Below are positions 27,101-43,100 of a stretch of DNA of 64,000 bases, in pieces. A program made the position numbers and the translations under genes. Location: contig CM026400.1 of the NCBI GenBank assembly GCA_014843695.1, positions 42,143,983 to 42,207,982 on the forward strand, in the 5' to 3' direction. A model generated the notes under the pieces. It was given only the letters and a program-made list of their open reading frames with translations, searched no databases and had not been told where the DNA came from. The stretch is from Archivesica marissinica (taxonomy: Eukaryota; Mollusca; Bivalvia; Venerida; Vesicomyidae). Numbering within the stretch: the stretch's first letter is position 1; each line of letters opens with the position of its first letter.

Positions 27101-30100
27101 TACATACATACACGGCTGATTACATACATACATGGCTGATTACATACATACATGGCTGATTACATACATACATGGCTGATTACATACATACATAGCTGAT
27201 TGCATACATACATGGCTGATTACATACATACACAGCTGATTGCATACATACATGGCTGATTACATACATACATAGCTGATTGCATACATACATGGCTGAT
27301 TACATACATACATGGCTGATTACATACATACATGGCTGATTACATACATACATACATACATGGCTGATTACATACATACATACATACATGGCTGATTACA
27401 TACATACATGGCTGATTACATACATACATACATACATGGCTGATTACATACATACATGGCTGATTGCATACATACATACATACATGGCTGATTACATACA
27501 TACATGGCTGATTACATACATACATGGCTGATTGCATACATACATGGCTGATTCATACATACATGGCTGATTACATACATACATGGCCGATTACATACAT
27601 ACATACACGGCTGATTACATACATACATGGCTGATTACATACATACATGGCTGATTGCATACATACATACACGGCCGATTACATACATACATACACGGCC
27701 GATTACATACACGGCCGATTACATACATACATACACGGCCGATTACATACATACATACACGGCCGATTACATACATACATGGCTGATTACATACATACAT
27801 ACACGGCCGATTACATACATACATGGCTGATTACATACATACACGGCTGATTACATACATACACGGCTGATTACATACATACACGGCTGATTACATACAT
27901 ACATACACGGCTGATTACATACATACATACACGGCTGATTACATACATACATACACGGCTGATTACATACATACATACACGGCTGATTACATACATACAC
28001 GGCTGATTACATACATACATACACGGCTGATTACATACATACATGGCCGATTACATACATACACGGCTGATTACATACATACACGGCTGATTACATACAT
28101 ACATGGCTGATTACATACATACATACATACATACATGGCTGATTACATACATACATGGCTGATTACATACATACATACATGGCTGATTACATACATACAT
28201 AGCTGATTACATACATACATGGCTGATTGCATACATACATACATACATGGCTGATTACATACATACATAGCTGATTGCATACATACATGGCTGATTACAT
28301 ACATACATGGCTGATTACATACATACATGGCTGATTACATACATACACGGCTGATTACATACATACATGGCTGATTACATACATACATACATACATGGCT
28401 GATTACATACATACATACATACATACATGGCTGATTACATACATACATGGCTGATTACATACATACATACATACATGGCTGATTACATACATACATGGCT
28501 GATTACATACATACATACATACATGGCTGATTACATACATACATGGCTAATTACATACATACATACATACATGGCTGATTACATACATACATAGCTGATT
28601 ACATACATACACGGCTGATTACATACATACATGGCTGATTACATACATACATGGCTGATTACATACATACATGGCTGATTACATACATACATACATAGCT
28701 GATTACATACATACATGGCTGATTACATACATACATGGCTGATTACATACATACATGGCTGATTACATACATACATAGCTGATTACATACATACATGGCT
28801 GATTACATACATACATACATACATGGCTGATTGCATACATACATAGCTGATTACATACATACATACATACATAGCTGATTGCATACATACATACATACAT
28901 GGCTGATTACATACATACATACATACATACATGGCTGATTACATACATACACGGCTGATTGCATACATACATGGCTGATTACATACATACATAGCTGATT
29001 GCATACATACATGGCTGATTACATACATACACGGCTGATTGCATACATACATGGCTGATTACATACATACATAGCTGATTACATACATACATACATACAT
29101 GGCTGATTGCATACATACATACATACATGGCTGATTACATACATACATAGCTGATTGCATACATACACGGCTGATTGCATACATACATAGCTGATTGCAT
29201 ACATACATGGCTGATTACATACATATATGGCTGATTGCATACATACATGGCTGATTGCATACATACATGGCTGATTACATACATACATACATACATACAT
29301 ACACGGCTGATTACATACATACATGGCTGATTGCATACATACATACACGGCCGATTACATACATACATACACGGCCGATTACATACACGGCCGATTACAT
29401 ACATACATACACGGCCGATTACATACATACATACACGGCCGATTACATACATACATGGCTGATTACATACATACATACATGGCCGATTACATACATACAT
29501 GGCTGATTACATACATACATACATGGCTGATTACATACATACACGGCTGATTACATACACGGCTGATTACATACATACACGGCTGATTACATACATACAC
29601 AGCTGATCATACATACATACATACATACACGGCTGATTACATACATACATGGCTGATTACATACATACACGGCTGATTACATACATACATACATACACGG
29701 CTGATTACATACATACATGGCCAATTACATACATACACGGCTGATTACATACATACACGGCTGATTACATACATATATGGCTGATTACATACATACATGG
29801 CTGATTACATACATACATACATGGCTGATTACATACATACATGGCTGATTACATACATACATACATGGCTGATTACATACATACATGGCTGATTGCATAC
29901 ATACATACATACATACATACATGGCTGATTACATACATACATAGCTGATTACATACATACATGGCTGATTACATACATACATGGCTGATTACATACATAC
30001 ACGGCTGATTACATACATACATGGCTGATTACATACATACATACATACATGGCTGATTACATACATACATACATACATGGCTGATTACATACATACATGG

Positions 30101-30507
30101 CTGATTACATACATACATACATACATGGCTGATTACATACATACATGGCTGATTACATACATACATACATACATACATGGCTGATTACATACATACATGG
30201 CTGATTACATACATACATACATACATGGCTGATTACATACATACATGGCTGATTCATACATACATACATACATACATGGCTGATTACATACATACATAGC
30301 TGATTACATACATACACGGCTGATTACATACATACATGGCTGATTACATACATACATGGCTGATTACATACATACATGGCTGATTACATACATACATACA
30401 TACATACATGGCTGATTACATACATACATAGCTGATTACATACATACATGGCTGATTGCATACATACATACATACATGGCTGATTGCATACATACATACA
30501 TAGCTGA

Positions 30508-30538
<31 letters not shown>

Positions 30539-33500
30539 CATAGCTGATTGCATACATACATACATACATGGCTGATTACATACATACATACATACATGGC
30601 TGATTACATACATACATAGCTGATTGCATACATACATGGCTGATTACATACATACATAGCTGATTGCATACATACATGGCTGATTGCATACATACATGGC
30701 TGATTGCATACATACATGGCTGATTGCATACATACACGGCTGATTGCATACATACATACATACATGGCTGATTACATACATACATAGCTGATTACATACA
30801 TACATAGCTGATTACATACATACATAGCTGATTACATACATACATGGCTGATTGCATACATACATACATACATGGCTGATTGCATACATACATAGCTGAT
30901 TACATACATACACGGCTGATTGTATACATACATGGCTGATTACATACATACATAGCTGATTGCATACATACATGGCTGATTACATACATACACGGCTGAT
31001 TGCATACATACATGGCTGATTACATACATACATAGCTGATTGCATACATACACGGCTGATTGCATACATACATGGCTGATTACATACATACATAGCTGAT
31101 TACATACATACATACATACATACATGGCTGATTGCATACATACATACATACATGGCTGATTACATACATACATAGCTGATTGCATACATACACGGCTGAT
31201 TGCATACATACATAGCTGATTGCATACATACATGGCTGATTACATACATATATGGCTGATTGCATACATACATGGCTGATTGCATACATACATGGCTGAT
31301 TACATACATACATACACGGCCGATTACATACATACATACACGGCTGATTACATACATACATGGCTGATTACATACATACATGGCTGATTGCATACATACA
31401 TACACGGCCGATTACATACATACATACACGGCCGATTACATACACGGCCGATTACATACATACATACACGGCCGATTACATACATACATGGCTGATTACA
31501 TACATGGCTGATTACATACATACACGGCTGATTACATACATACACGGCTGATTACATACATACATACACGGCTGATTACATACATACATACACGGCTGAT
31601 TACATACATACACGGCTGATTACATACATACATACACGGCTGATTACATACATACATGGCCGATTACATACATACACGGCTGATTACATACATACACGGC
31701 TGATTACATACATACAGGCTGATTACATACATACATACATACATGGCTGATTACATACATACATGGCTGATTACATACATACATACATGGCTGATTACAT
31801 ACATACATAGCTGATTACATACATACATGGCTGATTGCATACATACATACATACATGGCTGATTACATACATACATAGCTGATTGCATACATACATGGCT
31901 GATTACATACATACATGGCTGATTACATACATACATGGCTGATTACATACATACATACACGGCTGATTACATACATACATACATACACGGCTGATTACAT
32001 ACATACACGGCTGATTACATACATACATACATACACGGCTGATTACATACATACATGGCCGATTACATACATACACGGCTGATTACATACATACATGGCT
32101 GATTACATACATACATACATACATGGCTGATTACATACATACATGGCTGATTACATACATACATACATGGCTGATTACATACATACATAGCTGATTACAT
32201 ACATACATGGCTGATTGCATACATACATACATACATGGCTGATTACATACATACATAGCTGATTGCATACATACATGGCTGATTACATACATACATGGCT
32301 GATTACATACATACATGGCTGATTACATACATACACGGCTGATTACATACATACATGGCTGATTACATACATACATACATACATACATGGCTGATTACAT
32401 ACATACATGGCTGATTACATACATACATACATACATACATGGCTGATTACATACATACATGGCTGATTACATACATACATACATACATGGCTGATTACAT
32501 ACATACATGGCTGATTACATACATACATACATACATGGCTGATTACATACATACATGGCTGATTACATACATACATACATACATGGCTGATTACATACAT
32601 ACATAGCTGATTACATACATACACGGCTGATTACATACATACATGGCTGATTACATACATACATACATACATGGCTGATTACATACATACATGGCTGATT
32701 ACATACATACATACATACATGGCTGATTACATACATACATAGCTGATTACATACATACATGGCTGATTGCATACATACATACATACATGGCTGATTGCAT
32801 ACATACATAGCTGATTACATACATACATACATACATACATAGCTGATTGCATACATACATACATACATGGCTGATTACATACATACATACATACATACAT
32901 GGCTGATTACATACATACATAGCTGATTGCATACATACATGGCTGATTACATACATACATAGCTGATTGCATACATACATGGCTGATTGCATACATACAT
33001 GGCTGATTGCATACATACATACATACATACATACATACATACATGGCTGATTGCATACATACACGGCTGATTGCATACATACATACATACATGGCTGATT
33101 ACATACATACATAGCTGATTACATACATACATAGCTGATTACATACATACATGGCTGATTGCATACATACATACATACATGGCTGATTGCATACATACAT
33201 AGCTGATTACATACATACACGGCTGATTGCATACATACATGGCTGATTACATACATACATAGCTGATTGCATACATACATGGCTGATTACATACATACAC
33301 GGCTGATTGCATACATACATGGCTGATTACATACATACATAGCTGATTGCATACATACATGGCTGATTACATACATACACGGCTGATTGCATACATACAT
33401 GGCTGATTACATACATACATAGCTGATTACATACATACATGGCTGATTGCATACATACATACATACATGGCTGATTACATACATACATAGCTGATTGCAT

Positions 33501-34090
33501 ACATACACGGCTGATTGCATACATACATACACGGCTGATTACATACATACATAGCTGATTGAATACATACATGGCTGATTACATACATACATGGCTGATT
33601 GCATACATACATGGCTGATTACATACATACATACACGGCCGATTACATACATACATACACGGCTGATTACATACATACATGGCTGATTGCATACATACAT
33701 ACATACACGGCCGATTACATACATACATACACGGCCGATTACATACACGGCCGATTACATACATACATACACGGCCGATTACATACATACATACACGGCC
33801 GATTACATACATACATGGCTGATTACATACATACATACACGGCCGATTACATACATACATGGCTGATTACATACATACATACATGGCTGATTACATACAT
33901 ACACGGCTGATTACATACACGGCTGATTACATACATACACGGCTGATTACATACATACATACACGGCTGATTACATACATACACGGCTGATTACATACAT
34001 ACATGGCCGATTACATACATACACGGCTGATTACATACATACATGGCTGATTACATACATACACAGCTGATTACATACATACACGGCTGA

Positions 34091-34121
<31 letters not shown>

Positions 34122-34130
34122 CACGGCTGA

Positions 34131-34183
<53 letters not shown>

Positions 34184-37100
34184 CGGCTGATTACATACAT
34201 ACACGGCTGATTTCATACATGCATGGCTGATTACATACATACACGGCTGATTACATACACAGCTGATTTCATACATACATGGCTGATTGCATAAATACAT
34301 GGCTGATTACATACATACACGGCCGATTACATACATACATGGCTGATTACATACATACATGGCTGATTACATACATACATGGCTGATTGCATACATACAT
34401 GGCTGATTACATACATACACGGCCGATTACATACATACATAGCTGATTGCATACATACACAGCTGATTGCATACATACATGGCTGATTACATACATACAT
34501 ACACGGCTGATTACATACATACATACACGGCCGATTACATACATACATGGCTGATTGCATACATACATGGCCGATTACATACACGGCTGATTACATACAT
34601 ACACGGCTGATTACATACATACATGGCTGATTGCATACATACATGGCTGATTACATACATACACGGCCGATTACATACATACATAGCTGATTGCATACAT
34701 ACATGGCTGATTTCATACATACATGGCTGATTACATACATACACGGCTGATTACATACATACATACATGGCTGATTGCATACATACATGGCTGATTGCAT
34801 ACATACACGGCTGATTACATACATACATGGCTGATTACATACATACTATTGGCGTACCGGTAATCAGCCGTCTAATGCTTTTTGGTGAATGTCTTCTAGT
34901 CAGTCTCTTTTACGTTAAGTGGACTAATATTACTAAGTAAAATGATCATTTCTGCATTTAATGCAATTGTCTAAACTGAGATTGCATAACAAATGTTCAA
35001 AATAAAATACACTTTCACTCGCTTATGATTTCAACATGGCATCGAAAAAAGTGGTACGACCTTGAAAATTCATGTAACAAAAAGGTTGATTACAGTTAAG
35101 TTCCAAAAAGCTAATTCACATTGGGCATAGTAATAATTGTTACTCGAAACGGAGGAATTCAACACCCAACAAATTATGATTACTCTTTAATATGAGGTAA
35201 GTTGTGACCTGGAGAGAAAAGAGTTGCATATCATACTGTCTTGCTGCCGATTTTACTGGCAAACCCATGTCTCTAACAGCCTGATATGCATTTTGTCAGT
35301 GCACTTGGTGAATAGAGATGCCAGGTTGGATTTGAAAAAAATGGATGAAACTGAATTAGCATAAATAGTAAATATCTTGGACAATAGTATTTTTGAAGAA
35401 AAAATGTTAAAAAGCTGTAAGACGAACACTATATTTGAATTGACCTGTAAAATGTGCATTATGACATTGTCACATAACTATCACGTGACCTTACTGAGCA
35501 GACGATGACATTTCTCATTTTACAAAAACAAACACATATTTCTTTATATTTACCTCTGTTTAAGTGATTTTTAGGCTACACATAAATGGGATTAAGGAAA
35601 ACATCAACATTTGCATACTTTCAAATAAAATGTGAAAATGTATCTGCTTTACGCGTAGTTTGCTCTTTTATAAGTAATATGTGAACCTTATAAGTACCAA
35701 CACAGCTGTTTTGATAGAAATGACATAATTCGCAGTCCAAATATAAACAAAAATCATGTGAATAAACACAAAGACCGAAAACAGGTGCCGGCCGATTATC
35801 AGGGATGTTGACGATACATGGCTCATTACAAATACACATACTGTTTTGTCCCGGCTTGCAGTCCATTCATTATGTACAAAATGGGTCAAAACATACACTG
35901 CAATGCTTTAACCCGGCTTTCAATCCATACATTACGGAAAAGCAGTACACTGGAACCGGTACCAGGGGGGAAACAAACACAATGAAACTTCTACATTTGT
36001 TCGTACTTACACAGAATGCTACTGATGTTCTCCACCTTGGCGAGGGCATCTGCGACCTTGTCTGCAGCATCCTTAGCCGCCTGTTTGGCCTGACCAGCCT
36101 TCTGCAAGGCCTGAGAAACAACATAAACGCATGTAAACGGTTGATAGGTTTGTTTTTTTGGGCATAAGGCCAGCATGTAATTACAAGAGATGCCAATGAT
36201 CCTCTTCATACAGCTTCATACACATTTCTTTTTCGTAAATAATGCTTTAATATTTTTTTAAAGCTTTCAACTTTATTTATTTTACAACGATTGCGAAGCA
36301 AGTTCCAACAACTTATATTAATCACTCTCGTTGGCGCGGATGAAAGCGTATATGTGGTCATTCGTGCGGGAGGAAACCGGGGTACCCGGAGAAAACTCAC
36401 CTGTCCGATCTGGCGACCACCGTACCATCTCACATACTTCCCGGTCCGAGGATCGAACCCGGGTTGCATTGGTGAGAAGCGAGCGCGCTAACCACTGCGC
36501 TAATCGGACAACCATTAGCAAATTTTTAGTAAATAAGGCTTATACAGTCTACATCCGCTATGTCGAATTCCGTCGGACCGAACAAATTACTTCGACATAA
36601 CCGAGGGTTTGACTTAACGATATTCGATATAAACGGAGCCAGCTATATGTAAAATGATAGTGTCTGAAACCGAGGGTTTGACTTAACGAAATTCGATATA
36701 AACGGAGCCAGCTATATGTAAAATGATAGTGTCTGAAACCGAGGGTTTGACTTAACGAAATTCGATATAAACGGAGCCAAGTTATATGTAAAATGATAGT
36801 GTCTGAAACAGAGGGTTTGTTTTAACGAAATTCGATATAAACGGAGCCAGTTATATGTAAAATGATAGTGTCTGAAACCGAGGGTTTGACTTAACGAAAT
36901 TCGATATAAACGGAGCCAAGTTATATGTAAAATGATAGTGTCTGAAACAGAGGGTTTGCTGACGAAATTCGATATAAACGGAGCCAGTTATATGTAAAAT
37001 GATAGTGTCTGAAACCGAGGGTTTGACTTGACTATTAAGCAGCCAGCTTCCAGATTCCCAATATGTTGTTTTATTATACAGTTGACCTCTATTAAGCAGT

Positions 37101-40100
37101 CACCTGTGCTAAGCAGCCACATTTTGTGATTCCCTTGGCTGGCTGCTTAAGGCAGGTTTGACTGTAAACAGAGCCAGTTATATGTAAAATGATAGTGTCT
37201 GAAATGGGACTTTGATCCGACTTCGAGATAACCGGAGAATTTGACATAACCGACTTTGACATACGGTTGTAGACTGTATGTTATAATAGTTCACAAATAT
37301 TTATCACGAAGCTTAATTGTATATATCTGGTATTTTTCTACATCAGATCCTACATAACAAAAATAGTTCATCCAGCATTGTTAATTTAGTTTGAAGTGAT
37401 GGGATGTGCTGTAAATAATCTTGTCATAACTTGTAGCCCAACCCATTTGCTTTTTCGGGAGTACCATTTAAGGACGCGATCGCGATGTAACATCGATTGC
37501 GAAACAAGTTGCAACAGCTTATATTAATCACTCTCGTTGACGCGGATGACAGCGTATTTTATGGTCATTCATGTGGGAGGAAACAGGAGTGAAAACCCAC
37601 CTGTCTGATCTGGCGACCACCGTACAATCTCACATACTTCCCGGTCCGAGGATCTGGCGACCACCGTACAATCTCACATACTTCCCGGGTTGCATTGGTG
37701 AGAAGCGAACGCGCTAACCACTGCGCAGACAGCCGGAATATAGATATTTTTAGAATATGGCATATTAACGATTTAGTGGTCATACACAAGTCATTATCAC
37801 GACCAGTAACGCTTACAAATCACTCGGTGTTCATATATTTTTTGTTTTCGCGACATTTGGTCCTTTTCTTCAAAGATCATGTGCGTTTTATACAGCAAAG
37901 TTTTTTCCGTTTTCTGTTTTTTTAAACTGCGTCTTATACTCCAGCGCGACCTATATATAGACGATTACGGTAGTTATTTGTGATGACCGTAAGATATCCA
38001 TTATAAACTTACATTATCGGCCAGATCATAATCGTTGTCGGCTTGTACTCGTAGGTTGCTCACTTGTTCCTCCGAATCATTCACGTCATCGCCGAGGAGA
38101 TCAGCGTTATCCTTAAGGTCTTCAGCACGCTTCTTCGTTCTACTAGCTTCCTGGCGGATCCTGCTGGCCTCCTGTTCAACAACATACAACATGGTTAGAT
38201 GTACCGTATTTAGCTATGTATAGTGCGCACATTTCTTACTGAAATCCTCATCCATTTTATCTACTGCGCATTATACACGATAGCGCACTATACATAGCTA
38301 AATACGGTACAAGCAAATTACATGAATTGCGATCACCCCCCCCCCACCCCCCGAAACTGAACGAATTAGTAGAATTTTAGTCAATTAGAGGGCAATAACT
38401 CTGGTGTTACCGGGCCTATACTGACGGAACGTGTACATGCACAACAACACAATGGTGATACATATTTATTTTTAATAAGTTTCATAAAATTCCACCAATT
38501 GATTTGTGAGAACCGGCTCCGGACGGGCACGCCAAATAAATACCCCCCTCACCTCGGCGGGGGATAATAAAACGAACTTATTGTAGCGAGGTGAAAGGAT
38601 AGATTGACTAGGGCTTCCATAGGGTTATCCCCATGGTTGTTCCGTCTACTAGGTTTGTCCAAGTAGAAGTTTGGACAGTCTTAACTCACTCAACCCGTTA
38701 CCCCTTTACAACCAACCCTCTAGCTTCCGGACATGAAAGAATTTGATATTCCTGAGGGTTGCGAATCTACAGGTAAGTTTCTTTGTTTGGGTTTTACGCC
38801 TGCATCAGCTCCATATCGCCGGCGGGCAGTTTACATAACATCATTCCTGGGCAGCTCCAGCGGTTAACCAGTACTTAGTGCACAAACCTCCGTAAGAAAC
38901 TGCCAACTGTGCGTGATCATCAGTGATGATAGGTTACAATGGTGTACAAGTCATCGACCATAACAACTCAACCACGGAGGCGGACTGAGAGGTATGTGAT
39001 TTTAAAAAACTTTTCTTACAAACAATATTGCCACTTACGCCAGAAGCTCCTTGGGCCATTGTCTCGGCTTCGCCAGCAATACTCAGGGCATCGTTGGCGT
39101 CATTCTCGGCACCACTGAGGGCCTCCTGGGCCTCATGTGTTCGAGCTTCGGCCTCCTCTATCAGTGCCTGGATCTCGGGGACCTGCTCTAGAGCTTCATC
39201 AGCTTTGCCTCGGCTCTCCTGTACCACCTGGTTAAATCCTATCCAACAAGAAACAAATGTTGTAATTCAGTTGAAATAATAAATGTGGCTGATAATTAAG
39301 AAATAATAAGTATCAACCGTGGTATATCGCAGAATAACCCAAGTTTGAAGTTCTTATGTGTAGAAATATATCACGAAGGCCGAATTTTTACCACGGTTGA
39401 TACTTATTATTTCGATTCTAACACGACTTACTTCTAATAATTTTAGACGAGAATCAAAGGAGTATTTTCTTCAAACGCGGTGCTACTCCGCTGCATATGG
39501 CTGTCGAAATTTCCTCCCGCATAAGGGGTGATGACGTTATTTTTTATGGAAAATATCAATCTAGTGCATAAATGAACAACAGTTGTAACTGATCAATAAT
39601 TTTATTTATTTTGTCAAATAAAACTGTACAGAATAGTAACTGAAACGTTACTTAACAGAAAAACAAGACGGACAAGAGATTATCTGATTCTAAAAATAGC
39701 TCACTTCCGCGAATTCCCACGGTAGTATTTACAAACATCACGTGACTTTCATTCATAAAACTTTACACGCATTGTATAAATGGAATAGCCAAAACACGGT
39801 GTGCGCGCAGCATAGTTCAAGGTAGGTATATCGCAGAATAACCTGAGGTAGATTTTACTCTACAAGTATGTATGTTATTAGCCGAGTCGTGTTAGAATTA
39901 CAAGTAATGATACCAGTCTACTGTATTTCAATGTGTCATTACCAGTAAGAATTATTCAATTTTAGAATGTCAGATTTTGTTTTTGTGTGCATAATTAATA
40001 ATTATTCAATTTTAAAATGTCTTGTGATTTTCATTAATAATTATTCAATTTTAGAATGTCTGTTTTTGTTTTTCATTAATAATTATTCAATTTTAGAATG

Positions 40101-43100
40101 TCAGATTTTGTTTTTCATTAATAATTATTCAATTTTAGAATGTCTGTTTTTGTTTTTCATTAATAATTATTCAATTTTAGAATGTCTGTTTTTGTGTTTC
40201 ACTACCAGGTAATAATTATTCAATTTTAAAATGTCTGTTTTGGTTTTTCATTTTTGTTTTTCAGTGCAAAAGGCATCCTGCTGGAGCCGTTACGATTGTG
40301 CCCTTAGGCAAAGCATTTAAGTTCCACATTGCCCCTTCTCTCTCACTCGTGACGATGGATACCATCAGAAATGAGATCTCGAGAGTGATTCATTTAAGTT
40401 GTAAGGACTCGTTTCGCAATCGAGCTAAAATAATTTGCATAAAGTAAATGTAATCATCATGGCTCTGATAGTTTATACAAATTTATTTAAGCTCGATTGC
40501 AAAACAAGTTCTTACAACATTAGTTAAATCGCTCTCGAGACCTCATTCCTGATCGGATCCACGGCTATGATCGAGAGGGAAGAGGCAACGTGGAATTTAA
40601 TTAATTGCCTTGCCTAAGGGTATGATGACAATGGCTACAAATGGTGCAAACTCAACCACTGTGCTATCACGACTGATTCTGATAGGGCTCAAACTTTCAA
40701 CACGGAAGCTTTACAACGGTGACAATAAGTGATGTTCACTCCACAGCCTCAATCAGAGCCATGAAGGCTCCCATAGTCAGGTAGACTTGAATCAGTATAA
40801 CAATGTGAGCGAGGAACTCACCGAGTAAGGTTTGTAACGTCTCGTTGGCCTCCTTCAACGTCCTTTCTCCCATCTTCACAGCATTTATAGCCTTGGCTCG
40901 AGCGCTGTCCACGTCTGCTAATAATCCATCGGCTCTCTGTAACGTTCAATTACAATAAACTGACTTGTTTCGTTGTTTGATTTAGAGCCAGTAAGGGGGG
41001 CATAGAGGATATTTCTGTTTATTAATGCAAGATGGGATTGTTATTCCGGCGAGTGATCATCGGAATTTGTATTTCCACGAGTGGCGAGTGGCGTTAGCCA
41101 CCACGAGTGGAAATAGGATATTTAGTGGATATAAGATATTTCGGTGACTGACTAATATAGTTGCTTTTTGCGATGTAATGTCGCTTTAAGATGAGAAGGG
41201 GGAGATAAAGCTAATCATGATATATAAATACGAGGAGATTTGGTTTTACAGCTAAATTTAATATATATACAAATCCATAAAGATGATGAAATTCGGGTAT
41301 TAAAAACTGAAAAATGTCTTCCAAAAACTAACAAATCTGAACTAATAAAAAATATTATGGTAAATATATAATTACAGAGGGTACAAAATGTTACCCCGTA
41401 TTCGGTTAATGACACAACCATGTATATAAGGTATGTATATACAATGTACACATATTACTGGCCTTGAAAACAATCATTAATCGTACCATCAAGAAAACTA
41501 CAGGTCAATTATGGGCATCTCTCACATATGTTGCTTAATTTATTGCTGTATGTAGGCACGTACATCAGGTCATACGACGTACTGTCATGTCCTAATGCCG
41601 TGACGTTATACATTCACGACTAGTTCGACCGTGGAGTCCCTCTGGACGCACCAATAATTATGACAAAGTCTCATTTTTCGTGTAATTTTACCGAAATTAA
41701 CAGTATATACAGGAACCATTCCTATTTTTATAAGCTGTAAATGCGGCATGAAAACCAGGATTAGTAGTTGGTGAATTTGTCGGCAAACAGTAAACTTGTG
41801 ACCCTTGTATAAATCGGCTCTTGTTGTTGTCGAAAATTTAACTTCGCACAAAGTATGGATACCACAATATTACAGCCTTCGCTACGCCCCTGCATTCACT
41901 GATAGTATGATAAATTCAGGTCACCAGTCTCGGGTAATCTCTCCTCGGTAAAACTTCTTTTTTAAATTCGGAAAATAACATTAATGGAACACTAGGCTAT
42001 TTGTTAAAGTTATGTTATATTTCGGGTTTTACGCCTGCATCAGCACCATTTTGGGCTATATCGCCGGCGGGCAGTTTACCTAACAACACCTTTCCTGGGC
42101 AGGCTCCAGCAGTTAACCAGTACTTGGGTGCACCAACCTCCGTAAGAAACTGCCAACTTTTTCATATAAATAAGACACGGCCTGAGCGGGGCTCGAACCC
42201 GTGACCATCAGTGACGATAGGTTACAGTGGTATACAAGTCAGCGACCGTAACCACTCGACCACGGAGGCGGTCTTTTATTGCAAATCAATATTAAATATG
42301 TCGTACACATAAAGATACAATACATCGCATGAAAATACAAATGGTTTGGGCCACATTAACAACATTAGACAACGGCCCGCACGAGCACCCATTTCTTATC
42401 TGCTCATTTCGCCTGATAAAGTATTTTATTTATTTTACACCGATTGCGAAACAGGCTTTAACAACTTATATTAATCACTTTCATTGGTGTGGAAAGCGTA
42501 AATGTGGGAGGTAAGCAGAGTCCTCGGAGAAAACACTCCAATTTGGTGACAACCGTACAATCTCACATTTCTCAGTTTTTTTGTGGTTCCAAAATTGCCC
42601 CAGCAGCTTAGGTCATACAACGACTCTCCAGAAAGTATTGGTGGTAGAAGACCTGGGTGTTCCTCTGTGTATTATTGCGGGCACCCAGGTAGAACATCTG
42701 CCCTACAGCGTGCCAGCTGGATAACTTCATCACAAGAAATCATTTGACATCCCCAATGGGATTCAAACCTACAGAGGGGGGCAAGTGATTTGAAGGGAAC
42801 GACTGTAACCACCCGACCACGGAAACCCCTTTATCTCGCATACGTTCCGATCCTTGCATTGGTGAGAAGTGAGAGTTTGTTTGTTCGGGTTTTACGCCTG
42901 CATCAGCACCATTTTGGGCTATATCGCCGGCGGCGGGAAGTTTACCTAACAACACCTTTCCTGGGCAGGCTCCAGCAGTTAACCAGTACTTGGTGCACCA
43001 ATCTCAGTAAGAAACTGCCAACTTTTTCATATAAACAGACGAGCGCGGCTCGAACTAGTGACCATCAGTAATGATAGATTAGTGGTATACAAGTCAGCGA

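Noticed and set aside
16765..34848. Dozens of short frames of [17 protein letters not shown] type on both strands, and frames crossing the N gap
   Set aside because: Repeat artefacts of the GGCTGATTACATAC satellite.
15397..34848. CRISPR-like alternation of a constant and a variable part
   Set aside because: The spacing segments are just extra CATA tetramers, not unique spacers, and the surrounding gene is eukaryotic.
36206..36600. Small frames around 36200-36600 and similar ones near 44836-45076 and 52030-52300
   Set aside because: All lie within family-II SINE copies.
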